A stretch of 64,000 nt of DNA from the NCBI RefSeq assembly GCF_014356525.2, contig NC_052518.1, positions 103,970,767 to 104,034,766 of the forward strand, written 5' to 3'. Under the pieces are notes generated by a model, which worked only from the letters and a program-made list of their open reading frames with translations, was not told where the DNA came from and did no database searches. Made by a program: the position numbers and the translations under genes. Shown piece after piece: positions 56,501 to 58,032 of the stretch; position 1 is the stretch's first letter; the number at the start of each line of letters is the position of its first letter. This stretch comes from Nilaparvata lugens. Taxonomy: Eukaryota > Arthropoda > Insecta > Hemiptera > Delphacidae.

Positions 56501-58032
56501 TTTAAACTTTAGGCGCTCATATCTCAAAAAGTAATATGTAATGTTTTCCTGAGAAAACTTTTTCATTTTGATAGCTTGATGAAAATCTTTGTAAAATATC
56601 ACGAGTAGAAAGTTTATTTTCAGCCTTTGCACAGCCTTAAATTATGTGACACAAACACCAATATGGAAATTCATGACTAAATCATAAAAATATACAGTGT
56701 GTACAAAAAAGAATGACCCGATTTTAAGTAGCTATATTTATTAGGAAGAAGGGCTTTACACTAACAAATTGCATACATAAATACTCACAAAATATTGGAG
56801 TTTACGAAAATGCATCGTTCAATATGTCCTCCATTGGCTGCACGGACGACATCTAGTCTGTAGCTTAATTCATCGCAAACTGGGCGTATGGTGTCTTCTG
56901 TCACTGAGGCTACAGCCGCTCATATTCGGGGTTTCAGTTCATCAATGTCACGAGGTAAGGGAGGAACTTAAACATGTTGTTTAACATATCGCATGGTGTT
57001 ATGTCAGGGGACCTAGTAGGCCAACAGTGTAAAGCTTGGTCTCACGGTCCTGTACACCCTATCCAACGTTGAAGCAAGTTCTCATTGAGGAAACTGCCAA
57101 CATTGTTGTGACATAAATGCGCTCGTAGCAACATAAAGCGGATATTTTCTGAAACTCTAAACCACGCTGATTACAACTGGCGCTGTTTCGGTTATCGTAC
57201 GACTTTTGATTCAGAATTATTACAAGTTGAAATCGGGTCATTCTTTTTTGTACACTGTATATTTTCTTGATGAATATAATATATTTGAGATAAAATTAAT
57301 CAATATTTATTATTTCATCAGATATACCGGGATGGCTTGAATAACAGCTATTCACTATAGAAAGATGTAGAAGTCGTCTCAACTATTCCTTCCTACCATG
57401 TCCTCTGACTTTGAAACTCGAATCGCTCTGTAGCAATATTATCGTACTCAAAATTTGCCGTGCTATAGTGAGGTCCACGTTACAATGGCAGTAGCTATCA
57501 TTTTCGATAGCTCTATCATTTTCTAGCACCGCAAGTTTGCCAGATCACTTTCTCACAATGTAGAATATTATAATTAACAAAATATTCAATTTCAATATTA
57601 TGAAAAGTTATCATTAAAACATTGGAAAATATACTTTCTTTGCGAATAAAATTGATTATTTTTATAATAATGGACAGTTAATAGAACAACAGATACACCG
57701 TCATCAGATATTCTTTTTTATAGAAGGCAGTGGCAATGCAGAGAATCGGCAACGATTATCTTTCAACTTATTATCTTAACTTATCTTTCTTCAATGCCAT
57801 TATAATATGGACCTCACTATACCAGTGAAGAGAGCAAGATAGTACAGTATTATTATAATATAATTGATAACATACTTCTAATTTCAATAATGATTTTGTG
57901 TATTGACACTATCTTTTCCTTTTTCAGTGCAATTCCAAAAATATCAGAATGGTTGCTATGAACAACTTGCTTCCATCTTCCATTCCTCTTCACCAAAAAT
58001 ACGATTTGAAAGGATCCACCTATAAGAGGAAA
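15927..58032 (+). CDS. PIP5K: Type I PIP5K (phosphatidylinositol-4-phosphate 5-kinase), N-terminal seven exons; 3' part outside window
   Basis: Exons 15927-16035, 16768-16796, 25635-25763, 36924-37172, 43224-43376, 55073-55132 and 57928-58032 join in phase to 278 codons from an ATG. The family makes PI(4,5)P2 from PI4P at the plasma membrane and acts in actin, endocytosis and secretion control. Visible features: [17 protein letters not shown] (about residues 73-89), [44 protein letters not shown]; the glycine-rich GASGS (about 187-191) and FIIKTV lysine (about 204) of the ATP site; MNNLLP (254-259) and DLKGSTYKR (269-277). The catalytic aspartates and the specificity (activation) loop are downstream and not in the window. 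The intron total exceeds 40 kb. Confidence 0.92.
16768..16796 (+). CDS. PIP5K: PIP5K micro-exon (29 nt)
   Basis: The acceptor is CTGTTTTTTTTCAG and the donor GTAAGT. It completes GAA and encodes GQGDGKKED, entering from phase 1 and leaving in phase 0, exactly bridging the first exon and the one at 25635. Both splice sites are strong, but such a short exon is only a prediction. Confidence 0.6.
16990..17270. repeat. C/A-rich degenerate tract with CCTAAC words
   Basis: A strongly strand-biased stretch (poor in G) with repeated CCCTAACCT, AACCTAACC and TTCCCGCGCACACAC-like words. Similar text continues at 18365-18400 beyond a LINE, so the LINE probably split one tract. It resembles degraded telomere-type or simple repeat but has no regular period. 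Confidence 0.5.
17272..18320 (-). mobile_element. LINE 3' half, decayed (Jockey-like)
   Basis: The minus strand carries a reverse transcriptase C-terminal frame (18251 to 17895) and a long 3' UTR. The 3' end is at about 17272, where the minus strand reads TTATGAATAAATTTCAATAT. The frame is preceded by a run of 13-15 C on the + strand near 18235-18247, which breaks the link to upstream coding words. Confidence 0.7.
17895..18251 (-). pseudogene. LINE reverse transcriptase C-terminal fragment
   Basis: It reads [20 protein letters not shown], then [20 protein letters not shown] and [20 protein letters not shown], the C-terminal region after the RT palm in Jockey-like LINEs (WGGAYK...Q-KILIR pattern). 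The frame begins in an artificial glycine run from the poly-C tract. No RT catalytic residues remain. Confidence 0.7.
18635..18990 (-). mobile_element. MITE-A copy 2
   Basis: Ends TATAGTGATTTCCGTTTTAT and ATAACGTGGACTTTACTAGA. Internal landmarks appear in reverse order relative to copy 1: GCCGATTCTCAGTCTTGCCA, GAGGATAGCTGATACCG, then GGCAACGTTGCGGAGCTG and AATGATAGACAAGGATATCA. About 355 bp. Confidence 0.9.
19000..19060. mobile_element. MITE-D end fragment
   Basis: CATAGAGAAAAGATAGCATT resembles the MITE-D terminus. It directly follows the MITE-A copy. Confidence 0.4.
19210..19320 (+). repeat. Hairpin-tail repeat, copy 3 (diverged stem)
   Basis: The stem is TTTGGGAAAGGA paired with TCCTTTCCCAA, and the tail is ATAAATAAATAAATG. 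Compared with the other copies the stem differs at two positions on both sides so that pairing is kept. Confidence 0.6.
19610..19800. repeat. Short GC-richer stretch with CGGCAAAC/TTGCCGAA words
   Basis: Repeated CGGCAAAC, TTGCCGAATCG and CAAACATTCGG words in both orientations form weak stems. Similar words (CTCGGCAAACC, GTTCGCCGAACAATCGG) recur at 21005-21115, so the two may be ends of one element later interrupted by the foldback between them. Confidence 0.35.
19868..20135. repeat. Paired inverted repeats built on AGGGTACTATAATTCTATTT
   Basis: Two adjacent hairpins (19870-19975 and 20003-20132) use the same arm, AATAGARTTATAGTACC..., and its complement. The arm resembles the end of the Penelope-like element near 44500 (AGGGTGCTATAAGATTTATT followed by TTGTTTTATT), so these may be terminal pieces of such elements. 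Confidence 0.5.
20237..20858. mobile_element. Large foldback element, copy 1 (near-perfect palindrome)
   Basis: Almost the whole 620 bp is an inverted repeat. It starts GGCTGTGCAAAGGCTAAAAA and ends with the complement, with the turn near 20548 (CAATTTACTAAAAATAACTT). Arms of about 300 bp differ at only a few positions. No protein is encoded. Relatives are at 55877-56469, 56480-56640 and 60472-60838. Confidence 0.92.
20860..22500. other. PIP5K intron, no element recognised
   Basis: AT-rich non-coding sequence. Apart from the CGGCAAAC-type words near 21005-21115, I see no structure I can name. Confidence 0.4.
22668..24783. mobile_element. Giant (2.1 kb) palindromic foldback element
   Basis: The outer arms start GCACCTAGGGCCGAAAATGA and end with the complement near 24770. 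The centre is at about 23727 inside AAGTGGGGCGAAAAAGTGTT and its complement. Each arm is about 1 kb and keeps the same order of blocks. Both arms encode mirror copies of the same meaningless peptide. Short direct repeats (GATCAGCTGG...CACACTTGAAAAAG, three times near 23100-23190) are in the left arm, and a ~190-bp duplication (24245 and 24436) is in the right arm. No transposase was seen. Confidence 0.92.
24785..24960 (-). mobile_element. LINE 3' tail with (ATCT)n
   Basis: On the minus strand the stretch ends AAATTGGATGCGAAATAAAG followed by AATCTTATCTATCTATCT, a LINE 3' UTR with polyadenylation-like signal and microsatellite tail. It abuts the right edge of the giant palindrome. Confidence 0.55.
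24961..25634. other. PIP5K intron, nothing recognised
   Basis: AT-rich sequence leading to the acceptor of the exon at 25635. GAAAGTATTGCTTTCC at 25074 is a short palindrome similar to wording near 22590. Confidence 0.4.
25635..25763 (+). CDS. PIP5K: PIP5K exon (region before the kinase core)
   Basis: Acceptor TTTTTTTTTGTGACAG and donor GTAAGA; 43 codons, phase 0 at both ends. It encodes [33 protein letters not shown] and [10 protein letters not shown]. The KxxGHRxVxxxGExTYKK motif directly precedes the kinase domain in type I PIP5Ks, so this exon is secure. Confidence 0.92.
25970..26528. mobile_element. MITE-E copy 1, with nested LINE tail
   Basis: It matches 45425-45800: TTGGATTCAACTTGAATCTT, GTCAGTCAATGTAGAATGTA and AAGTATGATGCAA, ending with ACTTGACTAATGTAAACCCT. 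The match is interrupted at about 26065-26330 by unrelated GC-richer sequence, so the LINE tail there is a later insertion. Confidence 0.7.
26065..26330 (+). mobile_element. LINE 3' UTR fragment with duplicated 48-bp block
   Basis: It contains GATACGGCCACCCCGTATTT and CGATAAGCCGTCGGTCCCGT, wording typical of 3' UTRs of insect LOA/Jockey-group LINEs, then a (CAT)n run. A block with CCACGCACAAGCSTAAGAGC and TTATGTGGGCATC is present twice in tandem (about 26207-26255 and 26255-26302). Confidence 0.55.
26760..28320 (-). mobile_element. Jockey-like LINE, RT domain in three frames
   Basis: The minus strand carries reverse transcriptase from about 28320 to 26865 in successive frames, followed by a short AT-rich 3' UTR. 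It is 5'-truncated. The same family reappears as a short piece at 62013-62466. Confidence 0.85.
26865..28317 (-). pseudogene. LINE reverse transcriptase, frameshifted
   Basis: In minus-strand order: 28317-27910 gives [37 protein letters not shown] and [17 protein letters not shown]; 27864-27175 gives [60 protein letters not shown] and the catalytic [10 protein letters not shown]; 27178-26903 gives [20 protein letters not shown] and [15 protein letters not shown]. Stops and frame changes lie between (near 27905 and 27175). All RT palm motifs are recognisable, but the frame is broken. Confidence 0.88.
28917..29199. mobile_element. MITE-D copy, uninterrupted
   Basis: Long terminal inverted repeats: CATAGAGAAACAATAGCGTA with AGTAGATATC at left and the complement ending ATGCTATTGTTTCTCTATG at right. 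The inner arms TCGCAACTTTTACTGTTATC / GATAACAGTAAAAGTTGCGA also pair. The middle holds GAACGGCACAATATGAGA, as at 12952. Confidence 0.88.
29213..29330 (-). mobile_element. Penelope-like element 3' end (reverse copy)
   Basis: The minus strand reads TTGAAAATGACATGAGTGCT, GAAACTAGCTGTGTTTAAAT and AAAACAGTATAAAGAGGGTA. This is the style of Penelope-like 3' UTRs (a GAAACTAG motif followed by a short terminal stretch), similar in layout to 44438-44520. Confidence 0.55.
29910..29965 (+). mobile_element. Penelope-like element 3' end (forward copy)
   Basis: AAAACTAGTTGTATTCAAAT and AAAAATATAAAGAGGGTACT mirror the 29213-29330 copy, giving an inverted pair of ends 700 bp apart. The sequence between has no recognised protein. 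Confidence 0.5.
30983..31463 (-). mobile_element. RTE-like LINE 3' end with 16-bp target duplication
   Basis: The target duplication AATTCTACTAGGCCTA flanks it at 30967-30982 and 31464-31479. On the minus strand the element ends with an (AAAGT)n tail at 30983-31007. It is 5'-truncated and under 500 bp. Confidence 0.9.
31014..31493 (-). CDS. RTE-like LINE ORF C-terminus (open)
   Basis: A single open frame encodes [80 protein letters not shown] and [16 protein letters not shown], ending in a stop: the C-terminal region downstream of the RT palm in RTE-like LINEs. The first ~10 residues come from the target duplication and flanking DNA. There is no frame damage, suggesting youth, but the fragment has no catalytic part. 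Confidence 0.85.
   Translation of the reverse strand: MIKCYRPSRILYKTLIRPVATYGAETWTLTSREEQALRVFERKIVRRIMGPVRTEYGWRIRNNEEIANFMGPEDIIRVIKAQRLRWLGHVQRMEHCRLPHKLLKSEMIGTRRRGRPRRRWLEDVSADLRVLGIRGWENVAERRDDWRRIVQEAKVHIGL
31660..31886. mobile_element. MITE with 45-bp inverted ends
   Basis: CCAGTCAACCGCACGAAAAT with AGTCCGATGGAAATTGGAA at left pairs with TTCCAATTTTCATAGGACTA and TTTTCGTGCGGTTGACT at right. The middle is non-coding. Confidence 0.8.
32232..32584 (+). mobile_element. MITE-A copy 3
   Basis: TATAGTGAGGTGCACGTTAT at left and ATAACGTGGACCTCACTATA at right. Internal landmarks include TGCTATCATTGTCTATCATT, CAGATATACCTGTATCAGTT and GGCAGAGAATCGG. About 353 bp. Confidence 0.92.
32653..32950. 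repeat. ~109-bp tandem repeat, nearly three copies, abutting a 3' splice site
   Basis: The unit holds TTCATTTTTATTTGATTTAG, GAATTAGAATTTTGATTAGT, ACAGTTAAATTGATACCAGT and TTCCTTTTTTATG. The last, shortened copy runs into TTTTATGTTCCAG, the acceptor of the candidate exon at 32955. In the first two copies the same place reads TTTATGTTTCATTTTG and lacks AG. Confidence 0.9.
32955..33089 (+). CDS. PIP5K: Candidate PIP5K cassette exon (45 codons)
   Basis: After a good polypyrimidine tract and CAG, an open frame in phase 0 reads [20 protein letters not shown] then [20 protein letters not shown] and DYKIK. A possible donor GTAATT keeps phase 0, so inclusion between the 25635 and 36924 exons would insert 45 residues just before the kinase core. 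Without splicing the frame ends at TAA 33114-33116. Known type I PIP5Ks run directly from the TYKK motif into the core, so constitutive use is unlikely. The Ser/Tyr-rich, low-complexity composition looks coding and regulated, but the donor is weak. It could instead be an alternative terminal exon or a false call. Confidence 0.4.
33225..33245. repeat. (CT)n microsatellite
   Basis: About nine to ten CT dinucleotides. Confidence 0.9.
33690..33845 (+). pseudogene. Mariner transposase C-terminal fragment
   Basis: It reads [40 protein letters not shown] and [12 protein letters not shown], then stop. This matches the C-terminal end of one mariner lineage (R-PLP-N--EL--RI--A...HIEHL). The DNA-binding and catalytic parts were not found, so it is dead. 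Confidence 0.8.
33870..34660 (-). mobile_element. Jockey-like LINE 3' end
   Basis: The minus strand holds the C-terminal RT-region ORF (34657-34097) and a 3' UTR ending in an A-rich stretch at about 33875-33900 (AATTGAATAAAAAAATTAAA on the minus strand). It is nested in a mariner remnant. Target duplication is uncertain. Confidence 0.75.
34097..34657 (-). CDS. LINE ORF C-terminal fragment (open)
   Basis: The 186-codon frame reads [80 protein letters not shown] and [20 protein letters not shown]. The pattern ([28 protein letters not shown]) is the region after the RT palm in Jockey/CR1 LINEs. 5'-truncated; no catalytic residues. Confidence 0.8.
   Translation of the reverse strand: MIELLRKLSRATFAVGVISRVAGTSTVLNVYHAYFASHLRFGIIFWGRTTEFESIFRTQKKALRRIFGLTDRCSCRPIFREHSLLTAPAVYVLELALFVFRNKDRFQERQVAHLYNTRFRGLRYPEHRLTLLEKGPYYMGIKVYNVLPQIVKESATPGLFKKKIKTILIGMCPYKVEEFFEKIAST
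34968..35123. repeat. Inverted repeat with ~48-bp arms
   Basis: AATTAAATAAAAACACACAT with AAGTTGTCAAATACTACACA pairs with TTGTGTAGAATTTGACAACA and TATGTGTGTTTTTATTCAAT. The centre (CAACTTGAAAATGTGGCCTG, GTACCTGTACTAAATAAA) resembles Penelope-like 3' UTR wording. It could be two inverted element ends. Confidence 0.7.
35523..35563. repeat. (TA)n microsatellite
   Basis: About 19 perfect AT dinucleotides. Confidence 0.95.
35770..36330 (+). mobile_element. RTE-like LINE 3' end (+ strand)
   Basis: The + strand holds the C-terminal ORF (35782-36282) followed at once by a purine-rich tail AAAGAAGAAAAAGAAGAAGA. It is 5'-truncated within the region after the RT palm. Confidence 0.85.
35782..36282 (+). 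CDS. LINE ORF C-terminus (open, RTE-like)
   Basis: The 166-codon frame reads [78 protein letters not shown] and [20 protein letters not shown]. The succession YGTETW - MRMLRWMCG - WFGHV-RR - RGRP--RW is the hallmark of the C-terminal region of RTE-like LINEs. No damage in the frame, no catalytic domain. Confidence 0.85.
   Translation: MWMDELEKNECRGVLCDKRVNCQMKGKVYRSVVRPAMLYGTETWPISKKQERKMEVTEMRMLRWMCGATRRDEIRNELIRGTVKVGPLEKKMQETRMRWFGHVQRREEDYVGRRVQDLVLDGVRGRGRPRMRWGDRIAADLAGRREQALDRALWRGRLRGRNADPI
36699..36830. mobile_element. Short palindromic MITE
   Basis: Arms with CAGACTTGTCCGCCACGACC / AGCGAAATGCGCGTGTCCAG / AAGTCTG and a central stem ATCAGCTGATTATTTCTGTA / ATATAATCAGCTGA. It ends only about 94 bp before the 36924 exon. 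Confidence 0.7.
36924..37172 (+). CDS. PIP5K: PIP5K exon (start of kinase core)
   Basis: The acceptor is a weak GGGTGGTTACAG and the donor CTA|GTAAGT; 83 codons, phase 0 at both ends. It encodes [60 protein letters not shown] and [15 protein letters not shown]. The order SIQLGI - KPERD-LMQDF - HHY--F-FKTYAP-AFRYFR--FGI-PDD is diagnostic for type I PIP5K. The pyrimidine tract before the acceptor is poor. The last ~15 exon bases are copied three times in the intron that follows. Confidence 0.95.
37160..37850. repeat. 181-bp tandem array that repeats the PIP5K 5' splice site
   Basis: From the exon end onward, a unit of about 181 bp is repeated 3.5 to 4 times. Each unit has GTAAGTTGACATTTTTAAAT (at 37173, 37291, 37472 and 37653), a copy of exon-end sequence AACCTGACGATTTC followed by ATAAGTTGAC (at about 37335, 37520 and 37699), and a block AAATACTGCTGTCTGGAGAA. 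The array is cut off at 37850 by a MITE-A insertion. Confidence 0.95.
37850..38045 (-). mobile_element. MITE-A copy 4, internally deleted
   Basis: The left end TTAGTGAGGTCCACGTTATA is intact; internal text jumps from TTTGTCTGCC to TTAATTATATTTCTGCATTG. The right end is CCATTATAACATTTTAAAAT and lacks the last ~15 bp. About 195 bp against 350 in full copies. Confidence 0.85.
38090..38215 (+). mobile_element. LOA/Jockey-type LINE 3' UTR
   Basis: GTCGGTCCCGGCTGAAGTAT, GACAGTCGTAAGGCCCATTG and CCCGCAATGGACTCCCCACC followed by AATTAAAGCCATTCGA is the conserved 3' UTR wording of LOA-like insect LINEs. Only the extreme 3' end is present. Confidence 0.7.
38568..39543 (+). mobile_element. MITE-A copy 5, interrupted by MITE-G
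   Basis: CAGTGAGGTCCACATTATAA at left and ATTATAACATGGACCTCACT at right belong to one MITE-A copy. Its internal text (GTCTATCATTCAACAATGCG ... CAATGTAGAATTAATAATT) is broken at about 38708 and resumes at about 39358 (TTTAACAAAATATTTTAT). Confidence 0.88.
38708..39358. mobile_element. MITE-G nested in MITE-A
   Basis: Terminal inverted repeats of about 38 bp: AATTGAATCGGTCTGAAGAG with AAAGGGAACATGTCAAAA at left and its near-complement at right. An 88-bp block (AAAATTGAGTTTTTTTGTTC ... CATGACGATATTATAAATTA) is present twice in tandem at 38888 and 38976. It is non-coding. Confidence 0.88.
39545..39905. repeat. Dispersed repeat ('GTAGCCCGTGCTCCGCAAGG' family)
   Basis: It begins GTAGCCCGTGCTCCGCAAGG after the MITE-A end and carries GTTCAGTAGTTCAAACGCGA then TGATGCGTCA, with an end TATATAAGCCGATTCCTTCC. 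The second half recurs at 40677-40790 and 4630-4740. Class unknown; no terminal inverted repeats. Confidence 0.5.
40096..40676. mobile_element. Palindrome made of two mariner ends
   Basis: Both outer ends read ACCGGGTGTTTAAAAAAAGA / TTTTTGAAACACTCGGTA, and both arms (about 280 bp) carry the same mariner C-terminal coding end in opposite directions, meeting at about 40396. The left arm on the minus strand encodes [20 protein letters not shown] and [20 protein letters not shown]. The right arm repeats it on the + strand with substitutions. Confidence 0.9.
40677..40790. repeat. Dispersed repeat fragment (GATGATGCGTCA family)
   Basis: AAGTTGATCTGTTCAGTAGT, TCAGATGTGATGATGCGTCA and AAGCCGATTCCCTCCTTTAT match 39786-39900 and 4630-4740. 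It sits directly next to the mariner palindrome. Confidence 0.5.
40817..41507 (-). repeat. R680 dispersed repeat, copy 3 (reverse)
   Basis: The whole stretch matches 5127-5800 in reverse, from TGTCACCTGGTCATATGGGA to CCTTTTTGGAATAAAA. The anchors GGCAGAGCTCGTTCGTTAGG, AAAGTCCGGCTGATCCAGTG and GCCAAAGGGGGAAGCCAT are in the expected mirrored order. Confidence 0.8.
41508..42460. other. PIP5K intron, nothing recognised
   Basis: AT-rich, no coding signal, repeat or hairpin that I can support. Confidence 0.4.
42461..42609. mobile_element. Short foldback MITE (sibling of 30551-31529)
   Basis: GAGGCCCGGTTGCACAACAG with CCGGTTAAATTTTAACCGTG at left and the complement ending GCTGTTGTGCAACCAGCACT at right. 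The centre holds AGAGACAGCTTCTCTGATTG with its own stem. Confidence 0.88.
42630..42986 (+). mobile_element. MITE-A copy 6
   Basis: ATTAAGGTCCACGTTGTAAT at left and CATTATAACGCGGACATCAC at right; internal landmarks GATATCCTTGTCTATCATTC, GCAGATAGCTCTATCCTTCC and CAGATATACCGGTATCAGCT. Its right end takes part in the local duplication described for 42950-43223. Confidence 0.9.
42950..43223. repeat. Tandem duplication copying a MITE-A end plus the PIP5K 3' splice site region
   Basis: Unit 1 (42950 to about 43088) and unit 2 (about 43089-43223) both contain CTTTCTCCACTGCC...TAACG-GGAC-TCAC, then AATTGAATAAATTATTTAAT, ACACGTTGAATTGTCTTGTT, TTTGTTAACACT and a pyrimidine tract ending in AG followed by ATATCTTTCT. 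Unit 1 ends in TTTTCCTTTTTTAG; unit 2 ends in TTTATTTGTTTGCAG, the real acceptor. Confidence 0.92.
43224..43376 (+). CDS. PIP5K: PIP5K exon (glycine-rich loop and ATP-binding lysine)
   Basis: Acceptor TTTGTTTGCAG and donor GTGAGT; exactly 51 codons, phase 0 at both ends. It encodes [40 protein letters not shown] and [16 protein letters not shown] is the phosphate-binding glycine-rich motif and the lysine of FIIKTV is the ATP-site lysine of the family. The [15 protein letters not shown] stretch is near-invariant in type I PIP5K. A decoy acceptor lies 135 bp upstream. Confidence 0.97.
43534..44526 (+). mobile_element. Penelope-like element, 5'-truncated, with 13-bp target duplication
   Basis: AATAAAACTCTTT flanks it at 43521-43533 and 44527-44539. 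It holds an intact GIY-YIG endonuclease ORF and a 3' UTR with CTGAAGATGGTGTAAACCGA and AACAAACTAGTTGTTC, in the style of Penelope-like elements. The reverse transcriptase part upstream is missing. Confidence 0.85.
43612..44286 (+). CDS. Penelope-like element ORF: GIY-YIG endonuclease domain
   Basis: The 224-codon open frame carries [20 protein letters not shown] (about residues 61-80) and the GIY-YIG core [20 protein letters not shown] (about 117-136), with CFQKRFNEH after it. The Cys-X2-Cys inside the core and the Arg-X-Phe-X-Glu-His pattern are typical of Penelope-like endonucleases. In these retroelements the domain sits C-terminal to the reverse transcriptase and nicks target DNA. The frame is undamaged and very AT-rich, unlike the PIP5K exons nearby. 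The N-terminal start is arbitrary because the element is 5'-truncated. Confidence 0.88.
   Translation: MIYRLINIPMSKENYEKEVKIIEHFAVTNGYDTKFIDKMIYKQKYKQINPQNDRNSENTEYICVPCNTILNKAIRKTFAKKIYLGYKTTNNAFDLIKKISNKKIQQEQFKKSGVYKLECSYCEKFYIGQTRRCFQKRFNEHIQALNSKNTTQKSAFVELLIENNHNYININSNMKILSIGSESNKLNVKEEFYIYKTAKLNRNNLINIIKFDLNNPIFDRIKSE
45425..45800. mobile_element. MITE-E copy 2
   Basis: TTTATATTAGTCAAGTCTCA with TTAAATTCAAGCTTTCTTGA at the left end; the body TTGGATTCAACTTGAATCTT, AAGGTGCAATCCAACCTACA and AAGTATGATGCAAAAG is shared with 25970-26528. It begins 12 bp after the mariner remnant. Right end less clear. Confidence 0.7.
45990..46200 (-). other. Short open frame of unknown nature
   Basis: The minus strand encodes 69 codons, basic, with [13 protein letters not shown]. 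It may be a LINE C-terminal scrap or chance. I do not recognise it. Confidence 0.2.
46397..47113 (+). mobile_element. Jockey-like LINE 3' end with long flanking duplication
   Basis: The LINE piece encodes [20 protein letters not shown] then [17 protein letters not shown] and a stop near 46646, followed by a 3' UTR and a (GATTT)n tail at 47095-47113. About 125 bp of target (ATGAATGCAACCAAATAGAC onward) is present before (46274-46396) and after (47115-47240). A 5' scrap of the same LINE (46207-46273) precedes the first target copy. Confidence 0.8.
46430..46646 (+). pseudogene. LINE ORF C-terminal fragment
   Basis: The last ~70 codons of a LINE ORF2: [40 protein letters not shown] and [20 protein letters not shown]. 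The Y---YN/YRNLP-N-R pattern is the C-terminal end of Jockey-like LINE proteins. Upstream of about 46397 the frame reads non-LINE target DNA. Confidence 0.65.
47241..48920. other. PIP5K intron, nothing recognised
   Basis: About 1.7 kb of AT-rich sequence without coding signal, clear repeats or hairpins that I can support. Confidence 0.45.
48922..49290 (-). mobile_element. MITE-A copy 7
   Basis: TATAGTGAGGTCCACGTTAT at left and CAACGTGGACCTCACTATAG at right; the internal order is reversed (GTTGCTGATTCTCTGCCTTG, GATACCGGTATATCTGATGT, GGTAACAATGCGGAGCTAGA, GATAGACAAGGATAGCAACA). About 368 bp, one of the best preserved copies. Confidence 0.95.
49621..50416 (-). mobile_element. LINE 3' end with zinc-knuckle ORF, 12-bp target duplication
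   Basis: The target duplication CTGCTGCTCTAT flanks it at 49609-49620 and 50417-50428. The minus strand ends in a (TTCA)n tail at 49621-49640. The empty MITE-H copy at 54025 lacks this sequence. Confidence 0.88.
49829..50401 (-). pseudogene. LINE ORF C-terminus with CCHC zinc knuckle
   Basis: The minus-strand frame 50401-50171 gives [40 protein letters not shown] and [19 protein letters not shown]. After a frame change, 50089-49829 gives [20 protein letters not shown] (a Cys-X2-Cys...His-X4-Cys knuckle) and [20 protein letters not shown]. This layout is the C-terminal end of many insect LINE proteins. No RT motif remains. Confidence 0.75.
50447..50535 (-). mobile_element. RTE-like LINE 3' scrap
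   Basis: CTACAGTCCTGGGTGGACTT then GGGCCTCCTCAACATAATGC and CTCCACTCATCTCTCACATG parallels the 3' coding end at 10838-10900 and 31010-31070 (CGCTACA...CTTGGCCTCCT...CGCCTCCA-TCGTCTCT). Absent from the empty MITE-H copy. Confidence 0.6.
50840..51006. mobile_element. Near-perfect palindromic MITE
   Basis: The arms start TAAAGGTGCGTACAGATTTA with CGCGCCGCGAACATGAGCAA and are repeated in reverse with only a few changes over about 75 bp each. A very stable hairpin; non-coding. An AAGGTGCGTACAGAC start also occurs at 58199. Confidence 0.92.
51041..51384 (+). mobile_element. MITE-A copy 8
   Basis: TATAGTGAGGTACACGTTAT at left and TTATAACGTGGACATCACTA at right; GTTGCTATCCTTGTCTATCA and GCGGTATCAGCTATCCTCTA inside. 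A stretch of the usual CCGCAACGGTGCC block is missing. Confidence 0.92.
51647..52165. repeat. Duplicated segment with (TC)n and an inserted LINE tail
   Basis: GATCAAAACTTTCAAGCTTC and TCTCGCCACTTGATCTTACA plus a (TC)n run and AACTGCATGCTCAATC occur twice, at 51647-51845 and 51852-52160. The second copy holds an extra ~95 bp (GTAGAGAGGACCAGGAGTCC, TAACTCCGCCCTAATAAAGG and (AATC)n at 52030-52052), a LINE-like 3' end with tail. Confidence 0.85.
52166..52600. other. PIP5K intron, nothing recognised
   Basis: AT-rich, no supported feature. Confidence 0.4.
52601..53716. mobile_element. MITE-B long relative (1.1 kb)
   Basis: The left end AGGCCCGGTTTCCGAGCTCG with GGATTTAGCTAAGTTC pairs with the right end AGATCCCGAGCTCGGAAACC then GGCCCTAA. 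Both flanks hold many repeats of words like AAGTCCAGGACTT and GACCCTGGAGTTTA, as if a short motif had expanded near each end. The middle is AT-rich and non-coding. No transposase was found. Confidence 0.85.
53717..54024. other. PIP5K intron, nothing recognised
   Basis: AT-rich; a short duplicated phrase (ATTCTAAGAGTAA) occurs at 53872 and 53918. Confidence 0.4.
54025..54375. mobile_element. MITE-H copy 2 (uninterrupted)
   Basis: AGAGTGTCTACTAACGACAG with GACAATTGTGTTGG at left and CACTTGCCCTGTTGTTAGTG with GCCACCCTAAGAT at right. The inner AAGGCTTCAACAAAATTTTT and AACCTGCTGTTAAACAGCTG match copy 1. About 350 bp. It serves as the empty-site reference for the insertions in copy 1. Confidence 0.88.
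54376..55072. other. PIP5K intron, nothing recognised
   Basis: AT-rich intron leading to the acceptor TTTGTTTGTTACAG. Confidence 0.4.
55073..55132 (+). CDS. PIP5K: PIP5K exon (60 nt, GLYC motif)
   Basis: Acceptor TTTTGTTTGTTACAG and donor CAG|GTGGGT; 20 codons, phase 0 at both ends: [20 protein letters not shown]. The [18 protein letters not shown] motif is near-invariant in PIP5K and follows the GYYM of the previous exon directly. The intron right after the donor (from +2 on) is MITE-A sequence. Confidence 0.96.
55134..55205 (+). mobile_element. MITE-A internal fragment at a splice donor
   Basis: TGGGTATCCTTGTCTGACAT, then AGACAAAGTAGATATATCTA and TCCTTTTCCAACTCCGCACC and GGTGCCCA parallel the MITE-A text (TGCTATCCTTGTCTATCATT ... 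AACTCCGCAACGGTGCCAGA). No ends are present. It starts at the second base of the intron. Confidence 0.8.
55300..55835 (+). mobile_element. Possible LINE 3' UTR
   Basis: The stretch ends GAAATTGCAAATAAATAATT then TGAATTTGAAT, a polyadenylation-like signal with a short repeat tail. There is no attached protein. Confidence 0.35.
55877..56469. mobile_element. Large foldback element, copy 2
   Basis: AAGGCTGTGCAAAGGCTAAA at left, complement at right; turn near 56165. Same family as 20237-20858. Arms differ from each other at more positions than in copy 1. Confidence 0.9.
56480..56640. mobile_element. Extra foldback arm (third arm)
   Basis: ACAGTCCCAAAAATTTAAAC then GCGCTCATATCTCAAAAAGT and GCCTTTGCACAGCCTTAA repeats the outer ~155 bp of the right arm of copy 2, with small deletions. 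It suggests a tandem duplication of the right end. Confidence 0.85.
56694..57262 (-). mobile_element. Mariner remnant, internally deleted
   Basis: ACAGTGTGTACAAAAAAGAA then TGACCCGATTTT at left and AAATCGGGTCATTCTTTTTT then GTACACTGTATA at right. The minus strand reads from an N-terminal part (57241-57059) to a C-terminal end near 56820 ([23 protein letters not shown], then [14 protein letters not shown]). Only about 570 bp. Confidence 0.85.
57472..57822 (+). mobile_element. MITE-A copy 9
   Basis: TATAGTGAGGTCCACGTTAC at left and TATAATATGGACCTCACTAT at right; CTAGCACCGCAAGTTTGCCA and GGCAATGCAGAGAATCGGCA inside. It ends about 105 bp before the 57928 exon. Confidence 0.92.
57928..58032 (+). 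CDS. PIP5K: PIP5K exon (MNNLLP hinge and DLKGSTYKR motif)
   Basis: Acceptor TCTTTTCCTTTTTCAG and donor GTAAGT; 35 codons, phase 0 at both ends: [20 protein letters not shown] and [21 protein letters not shown] is the hinge-region segment and [10 protein letters not shown] is one of the most conserved motifs of the family. The downstream exons, with the catalytic Asp motif, were not found up to 64000. Confidence 0.97.
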